Part shown: positions 24,358 to 35,360 of the stretch, piece by piece
How positions within the stretch are numbered: position 1 is the first letter of the stretch
Layout: each line of letters begins with the position of its first letter
Source: Oscillospiraceae bacterium
GTDB lineage: Bacteria; Bacillota; Clostridia; Oscillospirales; Ruminococcaceae
Length of the DNA stretch: 51,075 nt
Direction: 5' to 3'
Assembly (NCBI GenBank): GCA_009777635.1
Contig: WRLK01000019.1
Location: forward strand, 1-51,075
Program-made: the position numbers and the translations under genes
The notes under the pieces: generated by a model
Seen by the model: the letters and a program-made list of their open reading frames with translations, nothing else
The model's database searches: none
Told to the model about the DNA's origin: nothing

Positions 24358-24495
24358 GGGAAAATAACCCTATACCGTCTTATGGCCACCGGCCATAAAC
24401 GCGTGATTTTTATGTTGCTTAACCAATGCCGGTCAAAACCGCTTCTATTGATTGCGCGGATTGCCTTGACGGCCAAACCCCGTCGCGGGTACGGA

Positions 24496-27540
<3,045 letters not shown>

Positions 27541-27546
27541 TCATAG

Positions 27547-28365
27547 TTACTTTACGGCGCCTGTAATACCTTCTGCGAAATTCTTTTGCAGAATGAAGAA
27601 GATGATGACGGTGGGGATGGTTGTAATCAACACCGCAAGCATCAGCATGCCGTTGTCCGTTACGTATCCCTGAATAATGTTGGAAACGAGCATCGGCATG
27701 GTGACAGCATCGTTTGACAGCATAATGATGCGGGGCCACAGGAAATTGTTCCACGCCGCCATGAACGTAATCGTCATAGCCGCCGCATACGTTGACTTCA
27801 TCGTCGGGATAAACATTCTGAAAAAGATCTGAAGCTCATTTAAGCCGTCGATTCTCGCAGCTTCAATGATATCGCGGGGGAACGAGCGGGCACTCTGCCT
27901 AAACAGCATGATGAGAAACGGAGTGGCGATTGTCGGCAAAATGAATCCGATTGTCGTATTCAAAAGCTTCATATTTGCAAACATCGTGAACAGCGGAATC
28001 ATAATCGCCGCGAACGGAATCATCATAGCCAGCAGTAATACGCCCATAAACCTGTCTTTTGCCTTGCTGTGGTAAATTTCAAAGCCATAGCCCGCAAGCG
28101 AACAGATTAAGAGCGAGATAACCGTCAAAACAATGGAGTTTCGAAACGAATTGACAAGCGCGCCACCGAGGTTTTGCTGGTCGATGAGCGTCTTGAAGTT
28201 TTCGACCAGGTACGTGCCGGGCATCAGCGTGCCACGGATGACGTCCACGTTTTTGTTTGTCGCGGATATGGCCATCCAGTAAAGCGGGAACACCGAGAAA
28301 AACGAGACGGTTATCAGGAAAACATATCGTAAAAAAGATTTGAGGTTTTTCATAGTCTTTTTCAC
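27547..28365 (-). CDS. MalG-type sugar ABC permease (GH2 operon)
   Basis: A 272-residue permease with six hydrophobic segments and the EAA loop EAARIDGLNELQIFFRMFIP. It starts at a GTG (28365) that overlaps the upstream permease stop as GTGA; an ATG four codons later is an alternative. The C-terminal FAEGITGAVK is standard. It forms the channel with the MalF-type partner and brings in the substrate of the beta-galactosidase. Confidence 0.9.
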   Translation of the reverse strand: MKKTMKNLKSFLRYVFLITVSFFSVFPLYWMAISATNKNVDVIRGTLMPGTYLVENFKTLIDQQNLGGALVNSFRNSIVLTVISLLICSLAGYGFEIYHSKAKDRFMGVLLLAMMIPFAAIMIPLFTMFANMKLLNTTIGFILPTIATPFLIMLFRQSARSFPRDIIEAARIDGLNELQIFFRMFIPTMKSTYAAAMTITFMAAWNNFLWPRIIMLSNDAVTMPMLVSNIIQGYVTDNGMLMLAVLITTIPTVIIFFILQKNFAEGITGAVK

Positions 28366-29246
28366 CGCTTGTCACCCACTTTCATTTGGATTAACGCAAG
28401 AACCGCTACCAGCACAAATATTACGAACGCCATTGCCGTCGAGTAGCCTAAATCCGACGAAAGCTGGAACGACGTCCGGTATATGTAATGCGACATGGTC
28501 ATCGTCGAATTCGCGGGGCCGCCATTTGTTAAGTTAAAGGATTCATCGAACAATTGCAGCGTACCGTTGGTGGACATAATCGCGGTGAGCAGGATGATTG
28601 GTTTTAGAAGAGGGATGGTTATTTTTGTAAGCTGTTGCAACGCGTTTGCACCGTCAATCCTTGCCGCTTCATATATGGAATTTTCGATGTTTTGAAGCCC
28701 TGCAAGGTAAAATACCATATTGTATCCGGTCCAGCGCCAAAGCAGTGCGATGATGATGACAAGCCGCGCGGACCATGTATAGGAAAGCCACTGGTAACCG
28801 GCCTCCAGCATTCCCAGCCTGACAAGAACGACGTTTATGTAACCGTCCAGCGCAAAAAGCTGCCGGAAAATAACCGCGTAAGATACAAGCGACGTCGCGC
28901 ACGGCAAAAAAATCGCAGTGCGAAAAAGCCCCTTGCACTTCAAGGTAGGGCTGTTTAACATGGAAGCGAGAATCAGCGCGAAAATAAGCATAATCGGCAC
29001 TTGAATAATCAAATATAAAAAAGTAGTGCCCAGCGTTTCCTTGAAGGTTGGGTCTACCAGTATACGCTGGAAATTTATCAGGCCGGCATAGCGCATACGG
29101 GCCCCCGTACCGGTTTGCATAGCCAAATGAAACGCTTTGATCATCGGGTAAAAGTTCATCCACACAATCATGAGCGAGGCAACCGACAAAAACGCCCAGC
29201 CGGTCAAATCGTGCCTCCCTGACATTGCAAGTTTATTTTTTCGCAT
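28362..29246 (-). CDS. MalF-type sugar ABC permease (GH2 operon)
   Basis: A 294-residue permease with six hydrophobic segments and the EAA loop EAARIDGANALQQLTKITIP. It lies downstream of the binding-protein gene and its strong hairpin, and is coupled to the MalG-type gene by a GTGA overlap. Ribosome site GGGAGG. Confidence 0.9.
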   Translation of the reverse strand: MRKNKLAMSGRHDLTGWAFLSVASLMIVWMNFYPMIKAFHLAMQTGTGARMRYAGLINFQRILVDPTFKETLGTTFLYLIIQVPIMLIFALILASMLNSPTLKCKGLFRTAIFLPCATSLVSYAVIFRQLFALDGYINVVLVRLGMLEAGYQWLSYTWSARLVIIIALLWRWTGYNMVFYLAGLQNIENSIYEAARIDGANALQQLTKITIPLLKPIILLTAIMSTNGTLQLFDESFNLTNGGPANSTMTMSHYIYRTSFQLSSDLGYSTAMAFVIFVLVAVLALIQMKVGDKR

Positions 29247-29274
29247 AGTAACCTCCCGGACAGCTTATATTTTT

Positions 29275-29315
29275 AAAACAGGGGAAGCCTTTCATCATAA
29301 GGCTTCCCCTGTTTT
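29275..29315 (-). terminator. Strong terminator-like hairpin after the binding-protein gene
   Basis: A perfect 17-bp stem (AAAACAGGGGAAGCCTT, 29275-29291 with 29299-29315) and a 7-nt loop, followed on the minus strand by TTTTAAAAA. It lies between the binding-protein gene and its permeases, so partial termination would yield excess binding protein. On the plus strand it ends in six T residues. Confidence 0.8.
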
Positions 29316-29336
29316 TTGCGCGGAAACCTTTTCCCT

Positions 29337-30680
29337 TTAGTTCATCGCGAAGATAACAGTATCTTCCGCCTCTTTAAGGGCAGTTTCCATGTCGGCGCCG
29401 CCGATTATCTGGTTCATCGCAACGCCCACGGCATCGCGGGCTTCGTAGTAGTAAGCGCCTGTAATATTGCTGGGGGTTCTGCCGGCAAACGCCGTGATGT
29501 CCGAAAAGATTTTCTGGCCTTTAAAGAACTCCTGCGGCTGCTCATAAACCGAGCTATTGCCCGCGGGCAGGTACGTCGCGAGCGCTCCTGCGGATGGCAG
29601 GATGGTCTCGTAGAACGGCACGCTTCCGGCAAATGTGTTCGCTAGGAAGTCAATGGCTAAATCCTTGTTTTGGGAGCTTGAAGATACGGCCCAGCTGGAG
29701 CCGCCGTTGTTCGAGTAGTTTGTAGCCCCCGGGGTATTCAGCTTCGGGATATTTGTGACGGCCCATAGGCCGCTCTGGTCTTGCGCGGTTTGAACGGAGC
29801 CGAGAATCCAGCAGCCGTTGATGGTTCCCGCTACGCTGCCGTTAACAAACGATGTGATGTATTCATCCCAGTTGTTTACTTCTATGTTTACGCCGGAGGT
29901 GGTAAGCTCCATGAGCGTGGTCAAAACGGCCTTCAGCTCGTCGTTGTTCACGATATTTACGCTTCCGTCAGTATTAAATAGGCTCGCGCCGGTGGATTGC
30001 AGCATAATCATCAAAAGATCGGGTTCTCTGGCGATTGTGGAGGACAGGGGCTTGCCTGTCTTTGTGAGGATGTCCTTGCCCTGTTCAATAAATGTATCCC
30101 ATGTGATGTCCGTAAAGTCTGCTATGGTGTAGCCCGCTTCTTCTAAGACGTCGGTGCGCAGGCAGTTGATAACCGTGCCGTTGTCAAACGGTACGCCGAA
30201 GTTCCTGCCGTTTATCACGGAGTACTCAACCTTGGCGGGTGCGAAATCGTTGAAATTGATGCCACTGTCGGTCAAATCCGTGAAAACCTCGGGATAGTTG
30301 ATGACATTCTTTTGAAACGCGTTGTCCTGGCACAGGAAAATGTCGGGCAGCGTGTCAAGCTGGTTCGCCGTTGCCGCCGTTGTAATTCTTGTTTGAATCA
30401 TATCCCACGGCGTTTCTACAATGTCGATTTCAAAGTTGGGGTTAATTTGTTTGTAAACCTTTGCGGCTTCCTCCATGGAGTAGAGGTTGAATGCGGGGTC
30501 CCAGCACCAAACGGTGATGGTTCCGCCTTCTTCGACAACCTCGGCCTGAGGGGCCTCGGCTATTGGGGCGGCTTCAACATTTGGCGTGTCATCGGCAGGA
30601 GCCGCGGGAGGGGCTCCGCCGCATGCCGCAAGGGATGCGCTCATAACAATAGCCAACACGATAGCAAGCGTTTTCTTCAT
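29337..30680 (-). CDS. Carbohydrate ABC binding lipoprotein (GH2 operon)
   Basis: A 447-residue family-1 solute-binding protein with a lipoprotein signal (SLAAC, Cys20) and a Pro/Ala-rich linker. The mature part begins GGTITVWCWDPAFN, as in sugar-binding proteins. The start at MKKTLAIVL has TAGGAGG; further upstream in-frame codons lie in the promoter region. First gene of the GH2 operon, next to an AraC regulator. Likely ligand: beta-galactosides, from the partner enzyme. Confidence 0.9.
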   Translation of the reverse strand: MKKTLAIVLAIVMSASLAACGGAPPAAPADDTPNVEAAPIAEAPQAEVVEEGGTITVWCWDPAFNLYSMEEAAKVYKQINPNFEIDIVETPWDMIQTRITTAATANQLDTLPDIFLCQDNAFQKNVINYPEVFTDLTDSGINFNDFAPAKVEYSVINGRNFGVPFDNGTVINCLRTDVLEEAGYTIADFTDITWDTFIEQGKDILTKTGKPLSSTIAREPDLLMIMLQSTGASLFNTDGSVNIVNNDELKAVLTTLMELTTSGVNIEVNNWDEYITSFVNGSVAGTINGCWILGSVQTAQDQSGLWAVTNIPKLNTPGATNYSNNGGSSWAVSSSSQNKDLAIDFLANTFAGSVPFYETILPSAGALATYLPAGNSSVYEQPQEFFKGQKIFSDITAFAGRTPSNITGAYYYEARDAVGVAMNQIIGGADMETALKEAEDTVIFAMN

Positions 30681-30818
30681 AAATCTAAATCCTCCTAATA
30701 AAATTTGTTTTAGCTTGCTGCAAATTGCCGGAACATAGTGAATGTGCACAATGCAATTTTTACGCAAGTAAAACTTTTGTCACGATGATATAATACCATA
30801 CCATTTTATTAAAAAGAT

Positions 30819-30846
30819 TGCAAAAACAATTATTAATTATGCAAAA
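30819..30846. promoter_or_regulatory. Candidate AraC half-sites upstream of the GH2 operon
   Basis: Two direct copies of TGCAAAA (30819-30825 and 30840-30846) are spaced 21 nt apart, about two helical turns, as for AraC-type activators. They lie upstream of the binding-protein gene and just after the araC-type gene. A -10-like TATTAT follows on the minus strand with no good -35, as expected for an activated promoter. Confidence 0.45.
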
Positions 30847-30862
30847 TCGATTTTCGTTGTTT

Positions 30863-31798
30863 TTACTGTTTCCAACCTTCATAAAGCATTATTTTCATAT
30901 CCTTCAGCATTTTTTCGCTGTTCTGTGAGCCTTTGCGCCACACAGACGGGGATTCCCCCGTTATTCTTTTAAAATTTCTATTAAAGGTGGTAATGGTTAT
31001 GAACCCGCATTTAAGGGCAATGTCACAGACAGGCATGTTTGTGGTAAGCAAAAGCTTGTTTGCCGCGTCAACCCTTATGCGGTTCACGTAAGTCAGCGGC
31101 GATATCTGCATAGACTGTAAAAACAGCTTTCTGAAATGCGTTTCGCTCAAATGGCATTTTTCCGCAAGTTCGGAGATTATGATCTTTTCCATATAGCATT
31201 CCGATATATATTCAATCGCCGGAGCAAGCGCGCCGACGCGTTCAGGCGTACCGGTTTCGGCCAGAGCCTCCCCGCTCATGCGGGAAATTTGAATTAGAAG
31301 CGATTGAAGCAAGCCGCGTACACTTTCTTTATACATGTCGGCTTTTTCGCGCATTTCGCTTATTATTTGAAGAATCAGGCTTGAAGCAAGCGGGTATGCT
31401 TCCTTTTTCAACAGCAAGGCTTCACCGTGGATATTACGCGAAAGCTTTTTGCGGACAACAGGATTGTTCGTGGTAAACTCCGCCAGAAAGCCCCCGGCGT
31501 CTACGAAAAGGAATTCCCACGAGCATTTACGGCCCGGCAGGCTGTCTGTCGCATGAAGGCAATTCGGCGGTATAACTGTGAACATTCCACTTTCATAAGA
31601 GGCTTCCTTTTCGCCAAAGGTCATGATTCCGGCGCCGTTATGGCAATATCCGATTTCAAGGCAGTTGTGAAAATGAAGGTCGCCTACCGCAACATTGCTG
31701 TAATTTCTGGTCCATGTAGACCCCAAAAGCGCAAATGTGTACGAATCCGACGGGATATTATAGTGCCTGTACGATATTTTCGGTTGTGGTGATTTCAT
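30863..31798 (-). CDS. AraC-family regulator with cupin sensor
   Basis: A 311-residue regulator: an N-terminal cupin-like sugar-binding domain (GDLHFHNCLEIGYCHNGAG; PPNCLHATDS) and a C-terminal AraC double helix-turn-helix (IISELAEKCHLSETHFRKLF; VCDIALKCGFITITTFNRNF; ITGESPSVWR). It is immediately upstream of and codirectional with the GH2 operon and is its probable activator. The 195-nt stretch between it and the GH65 gene shows no gene. Confidence 0.9.
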   Translation of the reverse strand: MKSPQPKISYRHYNIPSDSYTFALLGSTWTRNYSNVAVGDLHFHNCLEIGYCHNGAGIMTFGEKEASYESGMFTVIPPNCLHATDSLPGRKCSWEFLFVDAGGFLAEFTTNNPVVRKKLSRNIHGEALLLKKEAYPLASSLILQIISEMREKADMYKESVRGLLQSLLIQISRMSGEALAETGTPERVGALAPAIEYISECYMEKIIISELAEKCHLSETHFRKLFLQSMQISPLTYVNRIRVDAANKLLLTTNMPVCDIALKCGFITITTFNRNFKRITGESPSVWRKGSQNSEKMLKDMKIMLYEGWKQ

Positions 31799-31993
31799 AA
31801 TAAGCAGTCAACTTCCTTTATCATTGTCAGCATCAGAAACCGCAATATCATTCTAAACGATACGCATGGATTTTTCAAGCCGAATCGCCGTCGAGTCCGA
31901 TAACCGGGCTTTTTTGTGTTCTATTTTACCTTTTCCTATTTATCTCGCCATTCTTTACATCCATTTCCTTCGTTTTTCGAGATAATTAACCGC

Positions 31994-33991
31994 TTACAAA
32001 GCTGTTTCGGGCGGTTGGGGTTGAGAGTATGGATGCACCAACACCTGCCAGCACTCACCAAAATTTGCTAAATGCAAGCCTTCTTTTCCAGTATTGCCCA
32101 TCACATCGCGCAAATCTAAGAATAGGGCTTTGTTTAAAAAAGCATCGGCTTCGGATTGATAGCCGCTTTGCGTCGCAAACAATGCATGGGTTGCGAAACT
32201 CAAAGTTGAGTCATGGAGGCAAAGCGGTTCATAGTCTAGCCACGCTTGCCGCTTTTCGTCTTCGGTAAACATCCCGGGAAAGCGGGTCATTAACAAAATC
32301 AAATCAGCCTGCTTAATAACTTTATACCGTTGAACCCTGTCAAAAGAAACCTTGTGGTAGCTTGCACCGTCGCCGTTTTTGAGTAAGGCGGGGTTAACCG
32401 GCTCTAATAAGTGAAAGGTTTCGTCTTGCTGAAGATGCCCTGTAGAAGGATTTCTCGGAACCGGCAACGCATTGGCCAACGCTTCCCACTCCGCGATTTC
32501 TTTGGCTGCAACCCCTAGATCTGCACAGCGGTTTGCGGCTTCGCAGGCTAGTTTTAAATTATGCTTTACCAAAACATTGGTAAACAAATTGTTGTTGGTG
32601 ACTCCACAATACTCGTCAGGCCCCTTCACGAACAGAAGATTCACGTTGCCGTCGGCATCGCGGGTACAGCGGTCTAACCAAAATCGTGCAGTTTCAATAT
32701 ATACAGCGGCGGCTTCGGAGTATATCTCGTGGTCGCCGCATTGCTTTATGTATTGGTCAATTGCGAAAACCACATCGGCGGTGATATGCACCTCCGCCAA
32801 ACCGATATCCCAGCTCTCGCACTGCTCGCTTCCGTCTAATGACGCCATCCAAGGGTATCTAGCACCTTTTGCCGATGTTTTAAGCGCATGCTTTTTTGCG
32901 GCGGGCAGATTTTTGATTCGATACCGCACTAGATTTCCCGCGGTTTGCGGATGGGTGCGCTGATAAAAGGGAAGAAGGAAAAAATCCGTGTCCCAAAAAT
33001 AGCAACCTTTATAACGGGGATGTGTCAAACCTCTCGCGCCGATGCTAACCGTCTCGTCGTTTGCATTTCCGTTCATAATCAATTGAGCGGCGGCAAACCG
33101 GGCTGCGGTCATTCTTTCAATATCCGGCAAGTCAGGCAATGCGATTGCTTCCCAGCGATTTGCCCACTCCTCTTTGTGGCTTTCAAAGAAATCATTATAG
33201 CAGCATGAATCTGATTTTTTGATAGACGAATCCACATCACGGCTTGTTTGAATCAAACAAAACTTTTCAATGCATACGGAATCCCCTTTTTTCAAAGTGA
33301 ATTTGTATGTAAGCCCCGTTTGTTTACCCGCTTGATAGAAAGTCTCCGCGTCTTGCTCAAGACGAAAGCTACAATCGTATTTTACACGCAATCCCGTTTT
33401 AGGCGTATTGATTTCAATTGAAAACCCACTCTTTTGAAACGTTGCCTCGCTTTCATCAAACAGGCATAGGATTTCCTCGTTATCCTTCACCTGGTCATCC
33501 GGCACAGGGTTGTTCCGCGCTGAAAGAGTAACTCCGGTTTGCCACTCAAACGAAACATCTGTCTCTGCGGTCAATTTTGTTTTTTGAATGATATATCCGG
33601 TGTTATCGAGTGCAACAAATCTCTCGTGGGATACAGAAAGCCTTTTGCTTTCCGCTGCAAGCTTATACCGGGTTTGAAATACTCCGTCCTGGAGGTTGAG
33701 GCTCCGCAAAACCTTTCCTTCAAGCTCCATTGATTTGCCGGCAATCAGAGCGTCTTCAAAGATTGGCGCAGGCAGATGCACGATATCTGTAATGCCGTCT
33801 TTGATTTCTTCAAAAATCCCGGACATATATAGCCCTGACTGAAGCGGCCTTTCCACTGAATCATATGGAAGATATCCCCTGATGCCAATGCGCCCATTGC
33901 CTATAAAAAACACGCTTTCGTGAAAATCCTCATCCCAGGTATTGCTTTCGCATTCAATCTCCCAGCCCTTTAATCGGATGTCGTTACGCAC
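31994..33991 (-). CDS. GH65 disaccharide phosphorylase, short C-terminus
   Basis: A 665-residue GH65 protein (maltose/kojibiose/nigerose/trehalose phosphorylase family, which split alpha-glucosides with phosphate). The N-terminal beta-domain (FFIGNGRIGIRGY) leads to an (alpha/alpha)6 barrel with the catalytic acid Glu460 in KGPDEYCGVTNNN and the phosphate-site region KEGLHLANFGECWQ near the end. Typical members have about 750-780 residues; this one ends soon after that motif and lacks most of the C-terminal beta-sandwich. The start is GTG 33991 after GGAGGG. It diverges from the LacI gene and has a candidate operator over its promoter. Specificity is undetermined. Confidence 0.85.
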   Translation of the reverse strand: MRNDIRLKGWEIECESNTWDEDFHESVFFIGNGRIGIRGYLPYDSVERPLQSGLYMSGIFEEIKDGITDIVHLPAPIFEDALIAGKSMELEGKVLRSLNLQDGVFQTRYKLAAESKRLSVSHERFVALDNTGYIIQKTKLTAETDVSFEWQTGVTLSARNNPVPDDQVKDNEEILCLFDESEATFQKSGFSIEINTPKTGLRVKYDCSFRLEQDAETFYQAGKQTGLTYKFTLKKGDSVCIEKFCLIQTSRDVDSSIKKSDSCCYNDFFESHKEEWANRWEAIALPDLPDIERMTAARFAAAQLIMNGNANDETVSIGARGLTHPRYKGCYFWDTDFFLLPFYQRTHPQTAGNLVRYRIKNLPAAKKHALKTSAKGARYPWMASLDGSEQCESWDIGLAEVHITADVVFAIDQYIKQCGDHEIYSEAAAVYIETARFWLDRCTRDADGNVNLLFVKGPDEYCGVTNNNLFTNVLVKHNLKLACEAANRCADLGVAAKEIAEWEALANALPVPRNPSTGHLQQDETFHLLEPVNPALLKNGDGASYHKVSFDRVQRYKVIKQADLILLMTRFPGMFTEDEKRQAWLDYEPLCLHDSTLSFATHALFATQSGYQSEADAFLNKALFLDLRDVMGNTGKEGLHLANFGECWQVLVHPYSQPQPPETAL

Positions 33992-34009
33992 TTTGTTCCC
34001 TCCAATAAT

Positions 34010-34062
34010 TTAAACGCTTAACTTAATACGGTAAGTTTAATCTATATAATTAATATTGTCAA
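34010..34062 (-). promoter_or_regulatory. GH65 promoter with overlapping LacI-type operator
   Basis: Minus strand: TTGACA (34062-34057), 17-nt spacer, TAAACT (34039-34034). Just downstream lies TTAAACGCTTAA (34010-34021), a palindrome-like site with central CG, continued by CTTAACTTAATA. Binding there would block initiation. Confidence 0.65.
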
Positions 34063-34096
34063 TAGCAAAAACTATAATAAATAAATAAAATTTATA

Positions 34097-34152
34097 TTGA
34101 CATGTTGTGATTTTCGTGTTATTATACCCTCAACAGCTATTTAAGCGTTTAA
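34097..34152 (+). promoter_or_regulatory. LacI-gene promoter with operator
   Basis: Plus strand: TTGACA (34097-34102), 17-nt spacer, TATTAT (34120-34125). TTAAGCGTTTAA (34141-34152), the reverse complement of the GH65-side site, follows the expected start point by about 10 nt, suggesting autorepression. Confidence 0.65.
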
Positions 34153-34178
34153 ATTGGTGCATGAACGGGGGGAATGAT

Positions 34179-35213
34179 GTGAAAACCAAATCTACGATTA
34201 AAGAGGTCGCGCAGGAGGCGGGCGTGTCAATTGCTACAGTGTCTTATGTCTTAAACGGAAAGAAGACGATTTCCGCGGACACCTGCGCCCGCGTGATGGC
34301 GGCAATTGATAAACTGAGCTATGTGCCGAACATGAGCGCCAGCAACCTTGGCGGCAACGATTCCCTGCTGATTGGCGTTTTAGTGCCGCAAACGGAGCCG
34401 GGCAGTACGTTAATGTTCCAAAACGGATTTTATGGTGAAATTCTGGGCGCGATTGAATATGAAGCCCGTATAAACGGCTACCATCTTCTTATATCAGGGA
34501 CAGACCCCGAGGAAAGTTATCTCGACTTAGCCAGAAAACGCAATTTAGACGGCATCATCGCAATCGGTATTTATCCCGGCAGCTTTTATTCAGAGGCCAG
34601 CAAGCGAAATATTCCGCTGGTGCTGGTGGATAGCTACTGCCCCGGGCAGCATCACCATAATGTGCGCATTGACGATATATACGGCAGCTATCTGGCTACA
34701 AAATATCTGATCGAAAAAGGGCATCGGCAAATCGCATTCTTTTGCGGTCAGCTGCGGGACGACGGCGTTATGAAAAAACGGCTTCTCGGTTACAAGCAGG
34801 CGCTTGATGCGTACGCAACCCCATTCTGTGACAGCTTGGTTTTTAAAGGGCAAATAGATTGCGAAAGCGGGTTGGCTCTGGCCGAAGTGTTTATACGCAA
34901 GAAAACAGCCGCGACTGCTGTGCTTGCCGCCGCCGATATATTAGCGGTTGGCGCGGTTAAAGGGTTTGCAGACGCGGGCTGGAATGTACCAAAAGACATC
35001 TCTGTCATGGGGTTTGACGACTTGGAAATCGCACAATATGTACCGCCGGGTCTAACAACAGTCAAGCAGCAAATCGCGCTAAAAGGCAAAAAAGCGGTGG
35101 AGTTATTGGTGCGGAGCATTCGTGAGCCGGGGCTTACAAAACGTGAGGAGGTACTGCCTGTCAGCATTGTGGAACGCGGCTCCGTGCGGGAAATAAAGGA
35201 CGGTGATGCATAA
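34179..35213 (+). CDS. LacI-family transcriptional repressor
   Basis: A 344-residue LacI/GalR protein. The N-terminal HTH and hinge are clear (TIKEVAQEAGVSIATVSYVL; then RVMAAIDKLSYVPNMSASNL), followed by a periplasmic-binding-type effector domain (LLIGVLVPQ to ISVMGFDDLEIAQYVPPGLTTV). The GTG at 34179 is chosen because GGGGG lies 6 nt before it; the ATG at 34161 lacks a site. It sits between the GH65 gene and the MalEFG-GH31-GH13 genes and probably represses both through the TTAA/CGCTTAA sites, with an alpha-glucoside as inducer. Confidence 0.92.
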   Translation: MKTKSTIKEVAQEAGVSIATVSYVLNGKKTISADTCARVMAAIDKLSYVPNMSASNLGGNDSLLIGVLVPQTEPGSTLMFQNGFYGEILGAIEYEARINGYHLLISGTDPEESYLDLARKRNLDGIIAIGIYPGSFYSEASKRNIPLVLVDSYCPGQHHHNVRIDDIYGSYLATKYLIEKGHRQIAFFCGQLRDDGVMKKRLLGYKQALDAYATPFCDSLVFKGQIDCESGLALAEVFIRKKTAATAVLAAADILAVGAVKGFADAGWNVPKDISVMGFDDLEIAQYVPPGLTTVKQQIALKGKKAVELLVRSIREPGLTKREEVLPVSIVERGSVREIKDGDA

Positions 35214-35241
35214 AAAAATCCGCCCCTTGAAAAAGGAGCGG
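35211..35241 (-). terminator. Minus-strand terminator over the LacI-gene stop codon
   Basis: A 9-bp stem with one mismatch (35220-35228 with 35233-35241, GAAA loop) is followed on the minus strand by ATTTTTTT, which covers the TAA of the repressor gene. It faces leftward although no minus-strand gene lies to the right nearby, so it would end antisense transcription. On the plus strand it has no T run. Confidence 0.55.
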
Positions 35242-35295
35242 CAGGGCGCCGCCGGGCAAGGAGGACGCCCTCGCAAAACAACGGCGTGGCTGTTT

Positions 35296-35316
35296 CGCTT
35301 AACTTAATTATAAGCG
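35296..35316 (+). promoter_or_regulatory. Candidate LacI operator upstream of the binding-protein gene
   Basis: CGCTTA (35296-35301) and TAAGCG (35311-35316) form an inverted repeat around ACTTAATTA. CGCTTAACTTAAT is identical to the sequence at 34015-34027 next to the GH65 promoter, linking both transcripts to one regulator. Confidence 0.6.
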
Positions 35317-35360
35317 TATACGGTCGGAAAATCAAATAATTTTTATGGAGGTAACAAAAC

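Noticed and set aside
31799-31993. Possible terminator (AAGCC...GGCTTTTTT) or small gene between the AraC and GH65 genes
   Set aside because: The stem is only about 5 bp around a long loop, no plus-strand gene precedes it, and frames there lack ribosome sites.
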